From Isoetes taiwanensis (taxonomy: Eukaryota > Streptophyta > Lycopodiopsida > Isoetales > Isoetaceae): 64,000 nucleotides of DNA. The number at the start of each line of letters is the position of its first letter. The first letter of the stretch is position 1. Shown here piece after piece: positions 11,350 through 21,977 of the stretch. The translations under genes and the position numbers were made by a program. The notes under the pieces were generated by a model. The model was not told the origin of the DNA. It searched no databases and worked only from the letters and a program-made list of their open reading frames with translations. Location: NCBI GenBank assembly GCA_021234155.1, contig JAJEKV010000290.1:337248-401247 (forward strand), read 5' to 3'.

Positions 11350-12049
11350 GATGAGGGCTTAACCGGCAACCGCTGATGATGCCAGTGGCGGCATCATGGG
11401 AAGTAGGCGATGGGGAGGCAAAATTTTGGCTAAGTCCCCAAACCAGTAAAGGAGAAGCAAGGAACGGTGGAGATGAGGCGAAGAGAATGATCGGATGTGA
11501 CCGGGCTTAAAGGATGCACATTAATGTTCGACGGGCGTGAAAAGAAAGAATGTCATTTAATGCCGGCAACTTCGAAGTGGGATATCATTAAAGCGAAGGT
11601 GTCGAGGAAGGTACCATGGCTAGATATGCTACGGAGAAAAGATTCCCCATTTAGAAACACCTTGCATTGTAAAAACACGTTGGCGAAATTTCTGATTGGT
11701 CCACGCCGTCTGTGCAGGTCCTCGGTTGGCTATATAAGGCTTAACAAGCAGTGGAAGCCGAGACACCCGATGGCGCCGATATATCTGGCTATTTGGATCG
11801 CACGACAAGTGCACTATGCCGCCTAACCGCTGGAGTGGATTACATGCAAGATGGATCGCTTGGACCTCTGGCGGTGCCACAACCGTGGCATTGCCATGGA
11901 GCGGTGGTGTGCGGGATGGTGAGCATGCCGATCCCCACACCAACGGGATGGAGGTGATTTGCACCCGCACCCGGGACTCGAAAGCGTAATTACTACCACA
12001 TCCTGCGTGATCACCTCTCGCCTCCAAACCCGAGTAGAGGGTTTTCTCC
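11350..12049. other. gypsy inter-ORF spacer
   Basis: About 700 bases between the extra ORF and the 3' end of pol. Open frames exist on both strands but none resembles a known domain. It contains a small dyad (ATGATGCC / GGCATCAT, 11,376-11,396) and a plus-strand TATA-like sequence CTATATAAGG at about 11,730-11,740, antisense to the element's genes. Confidence 0.45.
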
Positions 12050-13490
12050 TTAGGACTTAGTAGATAGGGCTCTCGGCCGCTTTTGTAAATAGGGCTCTGC
12101 CCATAGCAGAAATAGATGGGCTCTGCTCACATTTTGTAAAAATTTCATCTCTATAATATAAATATGCCGCATGTTAGTCACTATCTGTTGTGTCTGTGTC
12201 TGGAACAGCATCTGGTGGATGATTATCACTTTCTGTTGTATGAAATTGTTTGAGGCGAAAGCCATTAACGAGTGTAGGTAATGGAGTGCCATCTAATTCA
12301 GCCGACTGAAAATTTGGGTTGGACCACTTGAACAATTTGATAAGGACCAAGCCATCTAAACTTTAACTTGCCCGGAAAATTTTTGTAACGGGAATCATAA
12401 AGAAGAACCAAATCTCCTTCTCTGAATGTTTTTGTCTTAAGTCGTTTGTCATGCAATGATTTCTACAACTGTTGGCCATGAAGAACACAAAAGTAAGCAT
12501 CACGCCGAAGTTCATCCAACTGTTCCAATTGATAAACCCTTTCCTTGAGTGCAGCAGGTGGATTATGTGCTGTAGCCAGTTGGAAATGGAGAGTTGGAAG
12601 AATGTATTCAAAAGGCATGAGAGCTTCTTGACCATAAACCAGTTTGAAAGGAGTGTGACCAGTAGCTATTTTGAAACTAGTGTTATAAGCCCAAAGAGCA
12701 GTAGGCAACTTTTCCTGCCAATCTGTGCGTGAAGCGTCACAAATTTTCTTGAGAACTGTGATGAGTGTTTTGTTGGTACTTTCAGCCAAGCCATTTCCTT
12801 GAGGATAATAGGGTGTACTCTTCCGGTGTTGGATGTGAAGATAATCCGTCAGCTCCTTAATGGTATGGTTGACAAAATGCACGCCACGATCACTAACAAG
12901 TTCCGTGGGACAACTAAAACGCGTGATGATGTGCGTGTAGAGAACCTTAGGTCAGGGCGGGCCGTGTTGTCAGGAAGTGCACAAGCTTCCGCCCATTTGG
13001 TAGCATAATCCGTGATGACCAGAATATAGCGGGCACAGGTGTGCCGCGCCGGTGGGTCCATGGGCCCCACAAAATCCACACCCCATTTGCTGAAGGGATG
13101 TGGCGTGGCGACCGGCGTCAACGGAAGAGCGTCACGGGCCGTGGGTTTTCCCACACGGCGGCGAGGCGTCCTGCGTGCGAGCATAAGCGTGGGCATCTTT
13201 GAAGAGCGTGGGCCAGAAGTATCCTGCCAAAAGAATTTTGCGTGCCGTGGCATCACCACTAAAATGACCACCACCAAGCCCATTGTGGGCTTGTCGAACA
13301 ATATCGGGCACCTCATGAGGGAGGACACAACGACGGAGGACCATATCTTTGCCTCGTTTATACAGATGGCCTGCAACCATGGTATAGTCACGGACTTCTC
13401 TGGCGGGAGCGAAGCTTGTCTGGAGAGAGCGTCGGATCGGCGGGAGGAAGAGCACCAGTGAGAAGATATTGCTGAAAGTTGTGAAACCAA
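12050..13490 (-). pseudogene. gypsy integrase (frameshifted)
   Basis: Three frames together cover an integrase. The N-terminal H2C2-like part (HEVPDIVRQAHNGLGGGH, near 13,270-13,340) is in the RT frame. The core begins with WGVDFVGPMDPP and ends near TDYATKWAEA in a second frame (12849-13490). The rest, HFVNHTIKEL...PYYPQGNGLAESTNK...ALWAYNT, is in a third (12463-12882); the final core glutamate is visible in GLAEST. The C-terminal stretch (12,050-12,462) contains LLYDSRYKNFPGK-like and GFRLKQF-like phrases when frames are switched, as in non-chromovirus gypsy elements. At least three frameshifts exclude an active enzyme. Confidence 0.85.
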
Positions 13491-14754
13491 TGGGGCGTGG
13501 CCGTGACCAGGAACAACTGAGCGTCTGGAAAGGCGTCAGAAACACCCGTGGAGGGATCATCCGTGTGGATGCGTGAAAGATAATCAGGCACCACATGAGA
13601 TTGCCAACCTTATGAACAATTTCGAAGGGAGCGAACTCTTGCAGAAGAAGGACCCAGCGAGCAATGCGTCCCGTGGGCGTGGCTTTGTTGATCAAATAAA
13701 GAAGAGCTTGATGATCAACAAAGAACTTGATCTGGCTTCCCAGCAAATAATGTCGGAAACGTTGGACACAAAAGACTAAGCCCCATGCTTCCCGTTCCGT
13801 GGCAAAATAGTTGCGCTCAGCAGGATTGAGTTTCCAGCTGGCATAGCGGATTGGTTTATCCGTGGTTTCATCATAGGCCTGAGAGAGAACAACACCAATT
13901 GCAAAGGCAGAGACGTCAACATGAACATGAAAGGGCTTGTCCCATTGAGGAGGAACAAGTACCGGGGCCTGAGTAAGTAACAGCTTCAACCTCTGAAAAG
14001 CAGCTTCCGCTTGGGGATTCCAAGCCCAAGTGGATTCATCACCCGTGAGTTTATGAATGGGGTCAGCTATAGCTGCAAGTCTAGGAATGAAGGTGGAATA
14101 GTAATTTACCTTACCCAGAAAAGAGCGTGTCTCTTTGATATTAGACGGTGCTTGAGCTTTCAGTACACAACTGATCTTAGCGGGATCTGTGGTGATGCCT
14201 TCTTTACTGACCACATGACCCAATAGAACACCTGAGGTGACACAGAAAGTGCACTTCTCAGGATTGAGACTAATGCCAGATTCATCACATTTTTGAAAGA
14301 CAAGCTCCAATTTGTCCAAGTGATCATCCATGGAGCTGTAGGCAGAAAAATCATCTTGGAAGATCTGAAGAAAAGGTTTATCTTTCATAAAGTCTTGAAA
14401 GACGGAGAGCATGATGCGCTGAAAGGTTGAAGGAGAGTTTGACAAGCCAAAAGGGACCACCTTGTAGGAAAAAGTGCCCCACGGGGTGGTGAAGGTAGTT
14501 TTGAGTTGATCCTCTTGCTTGATAGAGATCTGATTGTACCCCGAGAATCCGTCCATGAAAGAGTACATCTCATGACCAGCAACTTCTTCAAGAACCTGGT
14601 CTGTGAAGGGAAGCGGAAAATGATCACGCTCCGTAGCTTGATTGAGTTTTCGGTAGTCCACGCAAACGCGGATCTTACCATTGTGTTTGAGAGCAATGAC
14701 GATGGGGCTCACCCATTCAGAATGTTTGACCTCATAAATCAGGCCAGCCGCCAA
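13132..14754 (-). CDS. gypsy reverse transcriptase and RNase H
   Basis: A 540-codon open frame. RT motifs in order from the N-terminus: VSPIVIALKHNGKIRVCVDYRKLN, FMDGFSGYNQI, FGLSNSPSTFQ, and the active site FQDDFSAYS (two aspartates present, F in place of the usual Y). RNase H follows at about residue 270: HVHVDVSAFAIGVVLSQ, FATEREAWGLVF and FFVDHQALLYL, retaining the D, E and D catalytic positions. The end of RNase H (GNL...) slips frame; the expected VVPDYLSRIHTDDP is in the overlapping 13388-13594 frame. Further RT N-terminal and linker sequence (FAWSYKDLRGIKKELG) lies at 14818-15285, separated by a stop. Confidence 0.9.
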   Translation of the reverse strand: MAAGLIYEVKHSEWVSPIVIALKHNGKIRVCVDYRKLNQATERDHFPLPFTDQVLEEVAGHEMYSFMDGFSGYNQISIKQEDQLKTTFTTPWGTFSYKVVPFGLSNSPSTFQRIMLSVFQDFMKDKPFLQIFQDDFSAYSSMDDHLDKLELVFQKCDESGISLNPEKCTFCVTSGVLLGHVVSKEGITTDPAKISCVLKAQAPSNIKETRSFLGKVNYYSTFIPRLAAIADPIHKLTGDESTWAWNPQAEAAFQRLKLLLTQAPVLVPPQWDKPFHVHVDVSAFAIGVVLSQAYDETTDKPIRYASWKLNPAERNYFATEREAWGLVFCVQRFRHYLLGSQIKFFVDHQALLYLINKATPTGRIARWVLLLQEFAPFEIVHKVGNLMWCLIIFHASTRMIPPRVFLTPFQTLSCSWSRPRPIGFTTFSNIFSLVLFLPPIRRSLQTSFAPAREVRDYTMVAGHLYKRGKDMVLRRCVLPHEVPDIVRQAHNGLGGGHFSGDATARKILLAGYFWPTLFKDAHAYARTQDASPPCGKTHGP

Positions 14755-15639
14755 GAGTTTGTCAAAATCAGCCTTGACGCGGTCACGGTAATTTGGGTTG
14801 AGCCTGTACTGTCGTTGCTAGATTGGTCTTGCATCTGATTTGGTAGGAATGGTGAGTTCCCCCAATTCTTTTTTGATACCTCGCAGGTCTTTGTAGCTCC
14901 AAGCAAAAATGTGTTTGAATTTCTTGAACAGCGTCACAGCGCGTGCTTTATAGGTCGGTGGAAGTTTAGCAGCTAAGCGGACTGGTTGATTGTTTCCAAT
15001 GTCCACGATTTCCACTTCTGGAGTTTGAATGTGAGGAACAACCTCGGTGTCGAACGAGCGTGATGAGCGGGGGGTGAAGCATGGCGGAGGAGCAAAGCAT
15101 TTTGCGCCGTGAAGAAAAGAGGGCACGAAAGCATCATCAAGCAAGGGTTGCTTCATGACGGCATGAACATCAACTGTCTCTGAGGAAGGAAGCGGATCAG
15201 AAAAATGATCAAGACGTTGAATGCGATTGCAGGAAGCCAGGTAAGGGTCCAAGAGAGTCGCCACTACCTGGTCCGTCGGCGTCATGTCACCCCGTGGATC
15301 GCGATACTGGTAAGAGGAGAGAGATAGACCACCGGAGGAGCTTGAACATGATAAATATTTTGGGCTTCTTCAGAGTCGCTGTCCGAGATGGAAGGTTCAA
15401 AGATTCTCGACAGAGATCAATTGGCGGTTCAGATCCATTGTGGCATTGAGATGGCCATCGGTGATAACAAGTTGGTCCGCGGGCCCAAGAATGAATACTC
15501 TTGGCTGGGCCGGAGAAAAGGTCATTCCAACCAGCATTTCATAGTCACCGTGATCCTCTCCAGCTTTCCAAACACCAAATTCAAGGGGAATTTGAGATCA
15601 CCAATGCTGATGTGGAGAAGAGGAGACGCCTTTGAGGGC

Positions 15640-15800
15640 TGCGGATATGGCCATTAGCCAACTTTGATGTCATAAGGAGCACGGTATAATTGTTTGATGC
15701 CCAATTGCTTCCTCGAGTTTATCAAGAATGAGATTGACGACTACCGCCATCAATTTGGACGTGATTGATATGTTGATTGCCCACCGCGGCATGCACCGTG
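15640..15800 (-). pseudogene. gypsy aspartic protease active-site region
   Basis: On the minus strand the translation around 15,740-15,775 reads NHVQIDGGS. This is the retroviral-type aspartic protease active site in the IDGGS form usual for plant gypsy elements. The downstream flap region is broken by stops. Its position between gag and RT is the canonical order. It would have processed the Gag-Pol polyprotein. Confidence 0.6.
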
Positions 15801-16289
15801 GGTGTTGAAGTCGCCACAGCCCAACTTTAAACGTGGGAAGAGGTAACCGATCTTTGAGAGCCCGGATAGAAGTTGCAAAATAGTGGTGGGGCTCAAAGGA
15901 ATCTTGATCTTGGCAAGTTCTTCCTGAAGTTCCAAGGGAACATGTGAAAAGGGGTCCGCAGGTCCAATGGAGCCGGGACCGGGTAAAGAAGCAGAAACTT
16001 CTTTGAGAAGCTTCGACCTCGGTGGCAATATTTGGATATGGTCAGAGTGCAATCTGGTGGATGATGACGGGGCGCCCGACGCTGCTGAGCCCGAAGTTGT
16101 GGCATGAACATTTGCCAAGGTGCGAATCTTACGCAGCGCATGAGTTTTGAATACTTTGTCTCATTTTTAGGCATGACATGAGGCATGAGTTTGTCAAGAT
16201 CGGTTAAGTGAACTTGTTTATCATCTTGATGAGGGATCGCTTCCACAAAGAAAAGCGGTGGGCGCGGTCGAGGAATGATGGTCAAAGGG

Positions 16290-18135
16290 CGTGAAGCCCG
16301 TGTGTGACGACGGAGACAAGACCAACCCAATTGGGACCGCTGGGATGAGGGTTGAGAGCCTGATAAATCTCCTCCTGAGCTTGTTGATCCAGAGGATTGG
16401 AAGTAGACGCAGTTTGCTGAGGTCGCTGTTGTTGAGACGGCCTAGGGGGCTTCCTCAAAACAGACGAGGGGCCCCATTTTCCATTGGCCACCCAGAGTTG
16501 GTAAGCCGTGAGGCGGTGTAAGCGGGTTGATTGGAACTGGAAGTTGAACTTGAACTTGTGGAAGTTGAGGACACGCCGTGGTGGTGTGACCCCATTCATG
16601 ACAATGATAACATTGAGCTTTTGAAGGATCAAAGGGAGGACGGTTGCCTTGTCCCCGTACGCCGCGATGGCCGTTGTTGATACCGCCCGGTTGTTGAGGT
16701 TGATATGGTGAGGCTGATATGACTCGGTTGTTGTTGAGCGTGGTCCGGACTTGAAAGACAATTTTATTACAAAAAAGGTGTAGGATGAGATCGCGTGCAT
16801 TCTTCCGCGGGCATGATTGCATATATTGCATCGTTTACAATGAGGAGGTCCATTGGAGGCATTGCATTCATTGGCGGATGACCTTGATATTTACAAATAG
16901 TACACCGGATGTGAGCTGTTGTGGATTTGCTTGCCGAGGTTGTCTGAGTTCCGAGGAACCATGACCGGGGCATGAAAGGGAGTTCCCGCAGAGCAACACC
17001 GAGAAGAAACATTGACCGAAAGTGATTGACCATTCAATGGCCTGCTCCAAAGATTTGGGGACGCAGTATTCGGGTCATGAGTCGAATGGCAGGAGGAAGG
17101 CCCCCGCAAAACCGTGACGGAGGATCCGGGCTTTGGCGTGGGGGTACTCCGAGTTTACCTGACGAGAATGTGAAGACGGTCCAAAAATCCGAAGGCGGAC
17201 TGTGGGCTCTTGTTGAAGGTCATTGAGTTGCTTTGAGGAGTGGCGATCATCGTCCGTGGTGCCGTAATGAGACAGAAAGGCAGTTTTCATTTCTGGCCAA
17301 CTTTGTTTCCAGTGACTCTTATTGGCCATTAACCACTGATGAGGGGTGCCTCTGAGCGTGGTCGAAAAGATATGAAATTTGAGTTGTGGTTGCGCATGAC
17401 CATTCAGAATGGCCAAGGCTTCAAATTCTTCCATATGAGCTTGAGCACTCTGATCCAAAGGTTTGCCTTTAGTGTTGCCGAAAGTTGGATAAGTCAGCTT
17501 CAAATTAGGAGTTGGAGGGGAAGGCGGAACAGACGCATAGACTGGTGGATTCGTTGGAGGATATGTTGAAGCATAGAGAGGTGGAACAGTCTGAGACTGA
17601 GAGCAAGGGGGTGGAACGGAAAAAACATGTGGTCCCGCGAAAGCAACATCTGGTGGGGAAGGGCCTTGAGAGCCTGCCTCAGTAGGCTTAAGATCAGTGG
17701 TTTGATAAACAGGAAGAGCATGCTGAAAAGATGGAGAAGACTGAAAGTCATGAACGTGGGTAGGGCCAAAAGATACTTGATGGTAGCCCATCCCACCTGG
17801 AGGTGAAGAAGGTTGGGACGGAAGAGGGGTGTGACCTGAAGGAATATTGATATATGTGCTGTCAGGAGTCTGGAAATAGTGAGGCGTGGGCTGAACAGGG
17901 GTATGTTGTGGAGATTGCGGTTGGGAACAATGACGACAACATGGCTGTGGGGAGACCCTGGTCGAGAATGAGCACGAGGGGTAGGAGGTGCCGACTGAGC
18001 GCGTGAGCGGATACGACCGCCCTCAATGTCATAAGCAGTGTCATATATATCCCGAACAGCCCGCGCCGTTGATGGCGCCCGGTCGAGCGCCGTTTGGCAA
18101 AGAAGTTCTTCAGAGTGAAACCTCGAAGCCGACAT
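16290..18135 (-). pseudogene. gypsy gag (capsid and nucleocapsid, frameshifted)
   Basis: Gag starts with ATG at 18135, 42 bases inside the 5' LTR (MSASRFHSEELLCQTALDRA). It changes frame into 17075-17791, which holds the capsid-like retrotransposon gag core (MEEFEALAILNG, STTLRGTPHQWLMANK, FLSHYGTTDDDR). It ends in a third frame (16442-16831) with the zinc knuckle CYHCHEWGHTTTAC, encoded at 16571-16612. The knuckle keeps the full CX2CX4HX4C spacing. A proline/serine-rich linker precedes the core. The frames do not join without indels. Confidence 0.85.
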
Positions 18136-18176
18136 GATGGAAGGAAAAGAAAATCAGACCCGGCACGCGGCGGCGG

Positions 18177-18748
18177 TGTTTGGGGTCGGGTTAGGGAACT
18201 CCTCGCAAGGCGACCCTGCGGAGGACACTTGATCTAACAGAGAATCGAGGGAGCTATGTCACGCGGGATTTGCAAGAAAAACAAGAAAAAAGAAAAGAAA
18301 ACAACAAGAACAATGAGATCACAATAATAAGCTTCCTTTGATGTCAATGAAGATACATGAGCTCTAATCGAGAGAAAACCGAATCAGGACAAGACTCAAA
18401 ACGATCTAAAAACTCATGTGCTAGCTCTACTCATATATACAGTACAATGGCCTTTGGCCCAATATAGACACTCTGACTGATTTCGGTGCCGACTCCTGGA
18501 AGGAGGCCTGATTTGCAGGAATGCTGGCAGTGCCTCTTGAAAAGCCTGAAATCACGCTGACGCCGGTGGTGACGGCGTCACTTGTCCGCCGCCTCTTGGT
18601 AGCAGACCCGGGCTTTGACTACGTGGTCTGCTGCTTGGTCTTTTGCTGGGCCTTTGACGGCTGACCCGTGCCTGATTGTAGATCCTTGGACTTGACTTGG
18701 TCCGGCGCATGCACGAATAGTCCTGTACCAGGAGGCACAGGACTAACA
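18177..18748 (-). repeat. 5' LTR of the gypsy element
   Basis: Collinear with 7839-8429 and 19 bp shorter, mainly through small deletions in its GC-rich half. A minus-strand TATA-like motif (complement of CATATATACAG, about 18,430-18,440) marks a probable promoter driving gag. Sequence just inside the LTR (below 18177) is CG-rich, and I could not match it confidently to a tRNA primer site. Confidence 0.95.
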
Positions 18749-18753
18749 ACTTG
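18749..18753. repeat. target-site duplication, right copy (ACTTG)
   Basis: Exact copy of 7834-7838, immediately outside the 5' LTR. Confidence 0.95.
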
Positions 18754-18783
18754 GAAACAAAACTAGCCATGGAATATACTTGA
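18754..18783 (+). pseudogene. coiled-coil exon, 3' part
   Basis: Nine codons (ETKLAMEYT) and a TGA in the same frame as the exon at 7584-7838 once the retrotransposon and one target copy are removed. The true exon may instead have been spliced before this stop; the sequence cannot show which. Confidence 0.5.
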
Positions 18784-19874
18784 GCTAGAGCCCAGATTTC
18801 AATTGTGCATGGAGGGGGATCAAAGTCCTCTTCTCTTGATCCAACATTGCCACCTCTACCACTAGCAACAAAACTAGAAGGAGACATAGGCTGCCCTTTT
18901 TGTGGATGGTCTTTTCAGTGGCAGAGATGACCTTTGCCAGTTTTGTTAGCTAAATGCAGTCACCAATATCATATCCCATGTTTGACCTATCGTTTGAGGT
19001 AATCATTAGATTGTTGTAGTTCAAAGTCTCTTTTCATTTCCAAAATTACACGTTTACTCATGTGCTATTGTAGGCATACAAGGAGATGTTGTTATTGCAA
19101 ATGCCAACACATGATATCCTTCACGTAGTTGTGTGCTTTTGGTGGCACCGTGTTTGTACAGGAAAATGAGCAGCATGAAGTAAACTTTGAAGAAGTATCC
19201 AAGTATAGGAAGAAGAACCCAAGGGTAAAACAAACAAGTTATAGCTTTGTTATTTTTCTTGCACTAGCTTGATGATTGTTGAATGCTTCAGTTAACTCAG
19301 AAACATTAGAAGCAGATGAGAAGAAGAAGACACCAAGTTATGACCATGTATTTGAAGGTGGAACTATTTTGATCCATGGATTAGTGTTGTCTGGCAATGA
19401 TGTCTAATATTATTTATATTTCACGTAACTGTATTAGTAGAATGCTGCAATATGAAAGAGAATAATCAACCAGATCATGACTCCTTGAATGGCGAGTAAG
19501 AATATTAGCTTATAGATTTTGTCGTCACTTTTTTTGGGCAATGAATATTGGATGTTTTCCAGCAAGTCCAGTTACTGCTAAGTGTAACATAGTGATTGCA
19601 GAATCTGAAGATCATACAATGAGTAAAAAGGTGGGAGAAGATAGGAAGGAAAAGAACAAAGCTGATGAAATCCGCAAGCAAAAAGTATCAAGTTTGGTAT
19701 TTGTGTTTGCAGGCAGTCAATTTCTGAAACTGTTTCAATAATTGAAAGTTTCCAACTGTTATGTTGATGCAAGGAAGTCTTTCTCTATAACCACTCCTTT
19801 GGCAAAGGTGCAAGTTGTTGAAGCAGAAGTGTCATCGAGTCTCTTGCCTCCACCTGTCGTTAGAGGAGTACAAG
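18784..19874 (+). other. decayed exon-like sequence upstream of the HAD relic
   Basis: Contains short acidic and lysine-rich coding-like pieces such as EDHTMSKKVGEDRKEKNKADE at 19,541-19,741 and FEEVSKYRKKNP near 19,180, separated by AT-rich intron-like sequence. They may be 5' exons of the FCP1/HAD-like relic that follows, but no domain is recognisable. Confidence 0.3.
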
Positions 19875-20492
19875 GTCAATAGAATCTCTCATAATTACGG
19901 TGTTGTTGGTAAATTATATGATAAGAATGAGCGCATATCATTAGCCAAGGAACTTGATGTCGTCTTGCATCAACTGAACAAGCCGATAACTATCATTTTA
20001 TGGCCGGGCTTTTTAGAGTTTATATCATGGTTCATCAATAAATCCAAGATTGCAATATGGTCTAGCATGTCAGCACAAAACATGCATCTAGTTAGTAACC
20101 ATGGAATATCAAAATTTGCTTCAAAGTTTCTTTTTGTATAGAGCCAAGATAAATGCACGGATGCAGGATTCTCGATCAAGAGTAAGCCCATTCTCTTGAA
20201 GGAATTGAGGAAGGTTTACAGTCAATTCCCGAGTTTTGGGGTTGATAATACCCTGCTCATTGACGACAGCAGGTACAAGTCGCACTACAATGAGAAAAAT
20301 ATAATCATTTGTCCAAACACCTTCGATCCAAGTACAGTTGATGGTCAATTCTTGAATAATACATTAAAGGATTGGCTGACCAAGGCGGACAATATTCCTA
20401 GCTATGTTGAAAGTAACCCGATGTATAATGTCGACATTGAAATGTCTCAGAAAGCTTTAAAGCTGTTGGATAGATACAAGAAAAAAAGTTGA
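19875..20492 (+). pseudogene. FCP1/NIF-type HAD phosphatase relic
   Basis: One reading frame matches the C-terminal two thirds of plant FCP1-like HAD domains: WPGFLEFISWFINKSKIAIWSSM (RPGLxEFL...VxIWSS), then FLFV-stop-SQDKCTDAGFS, KPILLKELRKVYSQFP, NTLLIDDSRYKSHYN (the conserved second aspartate pair) and a C-terminal helix ending in a TGA. A single TAG at 20,139 replaces the tryptophan expected in FVWSQDKCT. The N-terminal DxDx(T/V) nucleophile motif expected about 30 residues before WPGF is not recognisable. Without it no phosphatase activity is possible, so this is a relic or part of a captured gene. Intact members dephosphorylate serine/threonine residues, for example on the RNA polymerase II tail. 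Confidence 0.7.
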
Positions 20493-20635
20493 TCAAAATA
20501 TGCTTATGTGACATTGATTGCAATGAATAAACCTTTATTGTTAAGTTTGAATTATTTGATATTGTCTTTAAGTTCTTATTACTACAAATGGAGGCTGTGG
20601 ATGCTGTTTGTAAATATATAGTTATTTTTGGCCTA

Positions 20636-21060
20636 CAGATCCATGAAGATGGCACCGAGGGGGTTGTCACCACTGATAAAGCTTCCTTTGGATGTATTTG
20701 ATGGTAGCAGAAAATCTATTACCATCGGAACGTCAGAAGCAAGCATTCTAGGCAAAATTGGTTCTTGGCACAATAACCGCTAATCGATCTTTATATAGGG
20801 TAGGCTCTCAAGTGCTAATTGCTCTTCCGTTGAGGCCATTATCTTACATATCAATTGCAGGTGTATGAATCGATTTATAGAGGCGCATGAGGTGTCCAAT
20901 CTCTGTTACTTCTTCGATCCACTCTTCTTCTCAACATTAACTAGATCGGATATAAATTTTGAAATCTGTGAATACCTACCTATTCATTCCTGCATGTGGT
21001 GGTCACCACTGGGTTGTATACCTCATTGTTGGTTTAGGGGTATGATCTAAAGTATGTGAG
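20636..21060 (+). pseudogene. possible ULP1-like (C48) protease fragment
   Basis: From an acceptor near 20,860 one frame reads FIEAHEVSNLCYFFDPLFFSTLTRSD then EYLPIH, and a frame change gives CGGHHWVVYLIV. The pattern FF..FF..L followed by a hydrophobic PIH and H-W resembles the region around the catalytic histidine of SUMO-protease-like enzymes (IPIHxxxHWxLxxI). The catalytic aspartate and cysteine blocks were not found. ULP1-like genes are often carried by plant Mutator-like transposons, so this and the adjacent HAD relic could be transposon cargo. Weak call. Confidence 0.35.
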
Positions 21061-21956
21061 CCAGGCATATAACGTTTTGAAAGCAAGGGCCGCTTTGTAG
21101 GGATAGAGCCAAAGCAAAGGTTTGTAATTGTTCTTAATATTTGCTGCTGCATTGTTTTTTGCATTCTTGAGAATAATTGTTTGGCTTTGCAGGTTTGTGA
21201 AGGATCTACAAAAATACCATAATGTTTACAAACCAACCGGAAGTAAAGAAAAATTGTAGAAGGCCAATATAAGTGGATGGATACTCGTGCAGCAGGTGTA
21301 TGTTGCTTTGTAAGCAAGTTTTTGGGAGGCCTACACAATGGACTAAACTTTATGGATTCCAGGTAAGTTACATTAGTATTATTGCACTCAAACTTTAACA
21401 AAGCATGCTAAACTTTCTTTTTGTGATGTAGGCGGTTGATATTTTTTATTCTGAGCTATCCATGATTACTGTCTTCCTGACTGAAGTTTTGAAATTTACT
21501 AGCAGCGAAAATGAGGATGGGAGGTTGAATCCTATAACACACCATATACTACAGGAGTGAAGTGTTGATTATGAAATCATGCATGATTTGTACATTGTTC
21601 GAGTTTGTATTTTGAACAAGTTTATTATAATAAAATTACAACACATTCACTAGCTGGTGACCAAAAGCATATGACTCTGGTGGAGTTCAAATCTCCTAGT
21701 TGAAAGCATTTGAATTGCAATATTGAAGTGTTAAAGGAATAAATAAATCCTTAGAAATGCTAATGAAGAATTGTATTAGCGGAAAAAATTTTAATACTTG
21801 GAAATCCAGACATGGGCCAACTCGAAGGAGTTATTCATTAAGAGATAAGATAAGATGAAATATAGATAATACAGAGAGGCAAGTTACGTGCTAGGGAACT
21901 GCCCGATTTTCGGGGTTTTTGGCGGGAAACCGACAGCGGCGCTCCCTCACATAAAC

Positions 21957-21977
21957 CCACCAGGGAGCCAAAATTCC
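21957..21977. repeat. 21-bp inverted repeat, left copy (Crypton-like locus)
   Basis: CCACCAGGGAGCCAAAATTCC, the exact reverse complement of 25208-25228. A short further match (TTTA, with one indel) continues outward. Together the copies bracket the whole tyrosine-recombinase gene within 3,272 bp. Confidence 0.85.

Larger units (their letters stand above)
7839..18748 (-). mobile_element. complete Ty3/gypsy LTR retrotransposon, Athila/Tat-like, with extra ORF region
   Basis: A 10,910-bp element with LTRs of 591 and 572 bp, TG...CA termini and a perfect 5-bp duplication. In sense orientation (minus strand) the order is 5' LTR, gag with CCHC knuckle, aspartic protease, reverse transcriptase, RNase H, integrase, an extra coiled-coil ORF region, polypurine tract, 3' LTR. 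Integrase after RNase H defines Ty3/gypsy. The RT active site reads FQDDFSAYS, close to the FxDDF form of Athila/Tat non-chromoviruses, and no chromodomain follows integrase. Several frameshifts in gag and pol make it non-autonomous now. The two LTRs differ mainly by small indels in GC-rich stretches, so the insertion is neither brand new nor ancient. Confidence 0.93.

Noticed and set aside
11497-12027. Overlapping open frames on both strands in the gypsy spacer
   Set aside because: No domain similarity, and neither frame is better supported; treated as spacer.
13039-13461. 140-codon plus-strand frame opposite integrase
   Set aside because: It is the shadow of the minus-strand integrase coding sequence.
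8451-18135. Treating the frameshifts in gag and pol as programmed frameshifting
   Set aside because: There are too many, at non-canonical places and within domains; decay or assembly error in GC-rich repeats is more likely.
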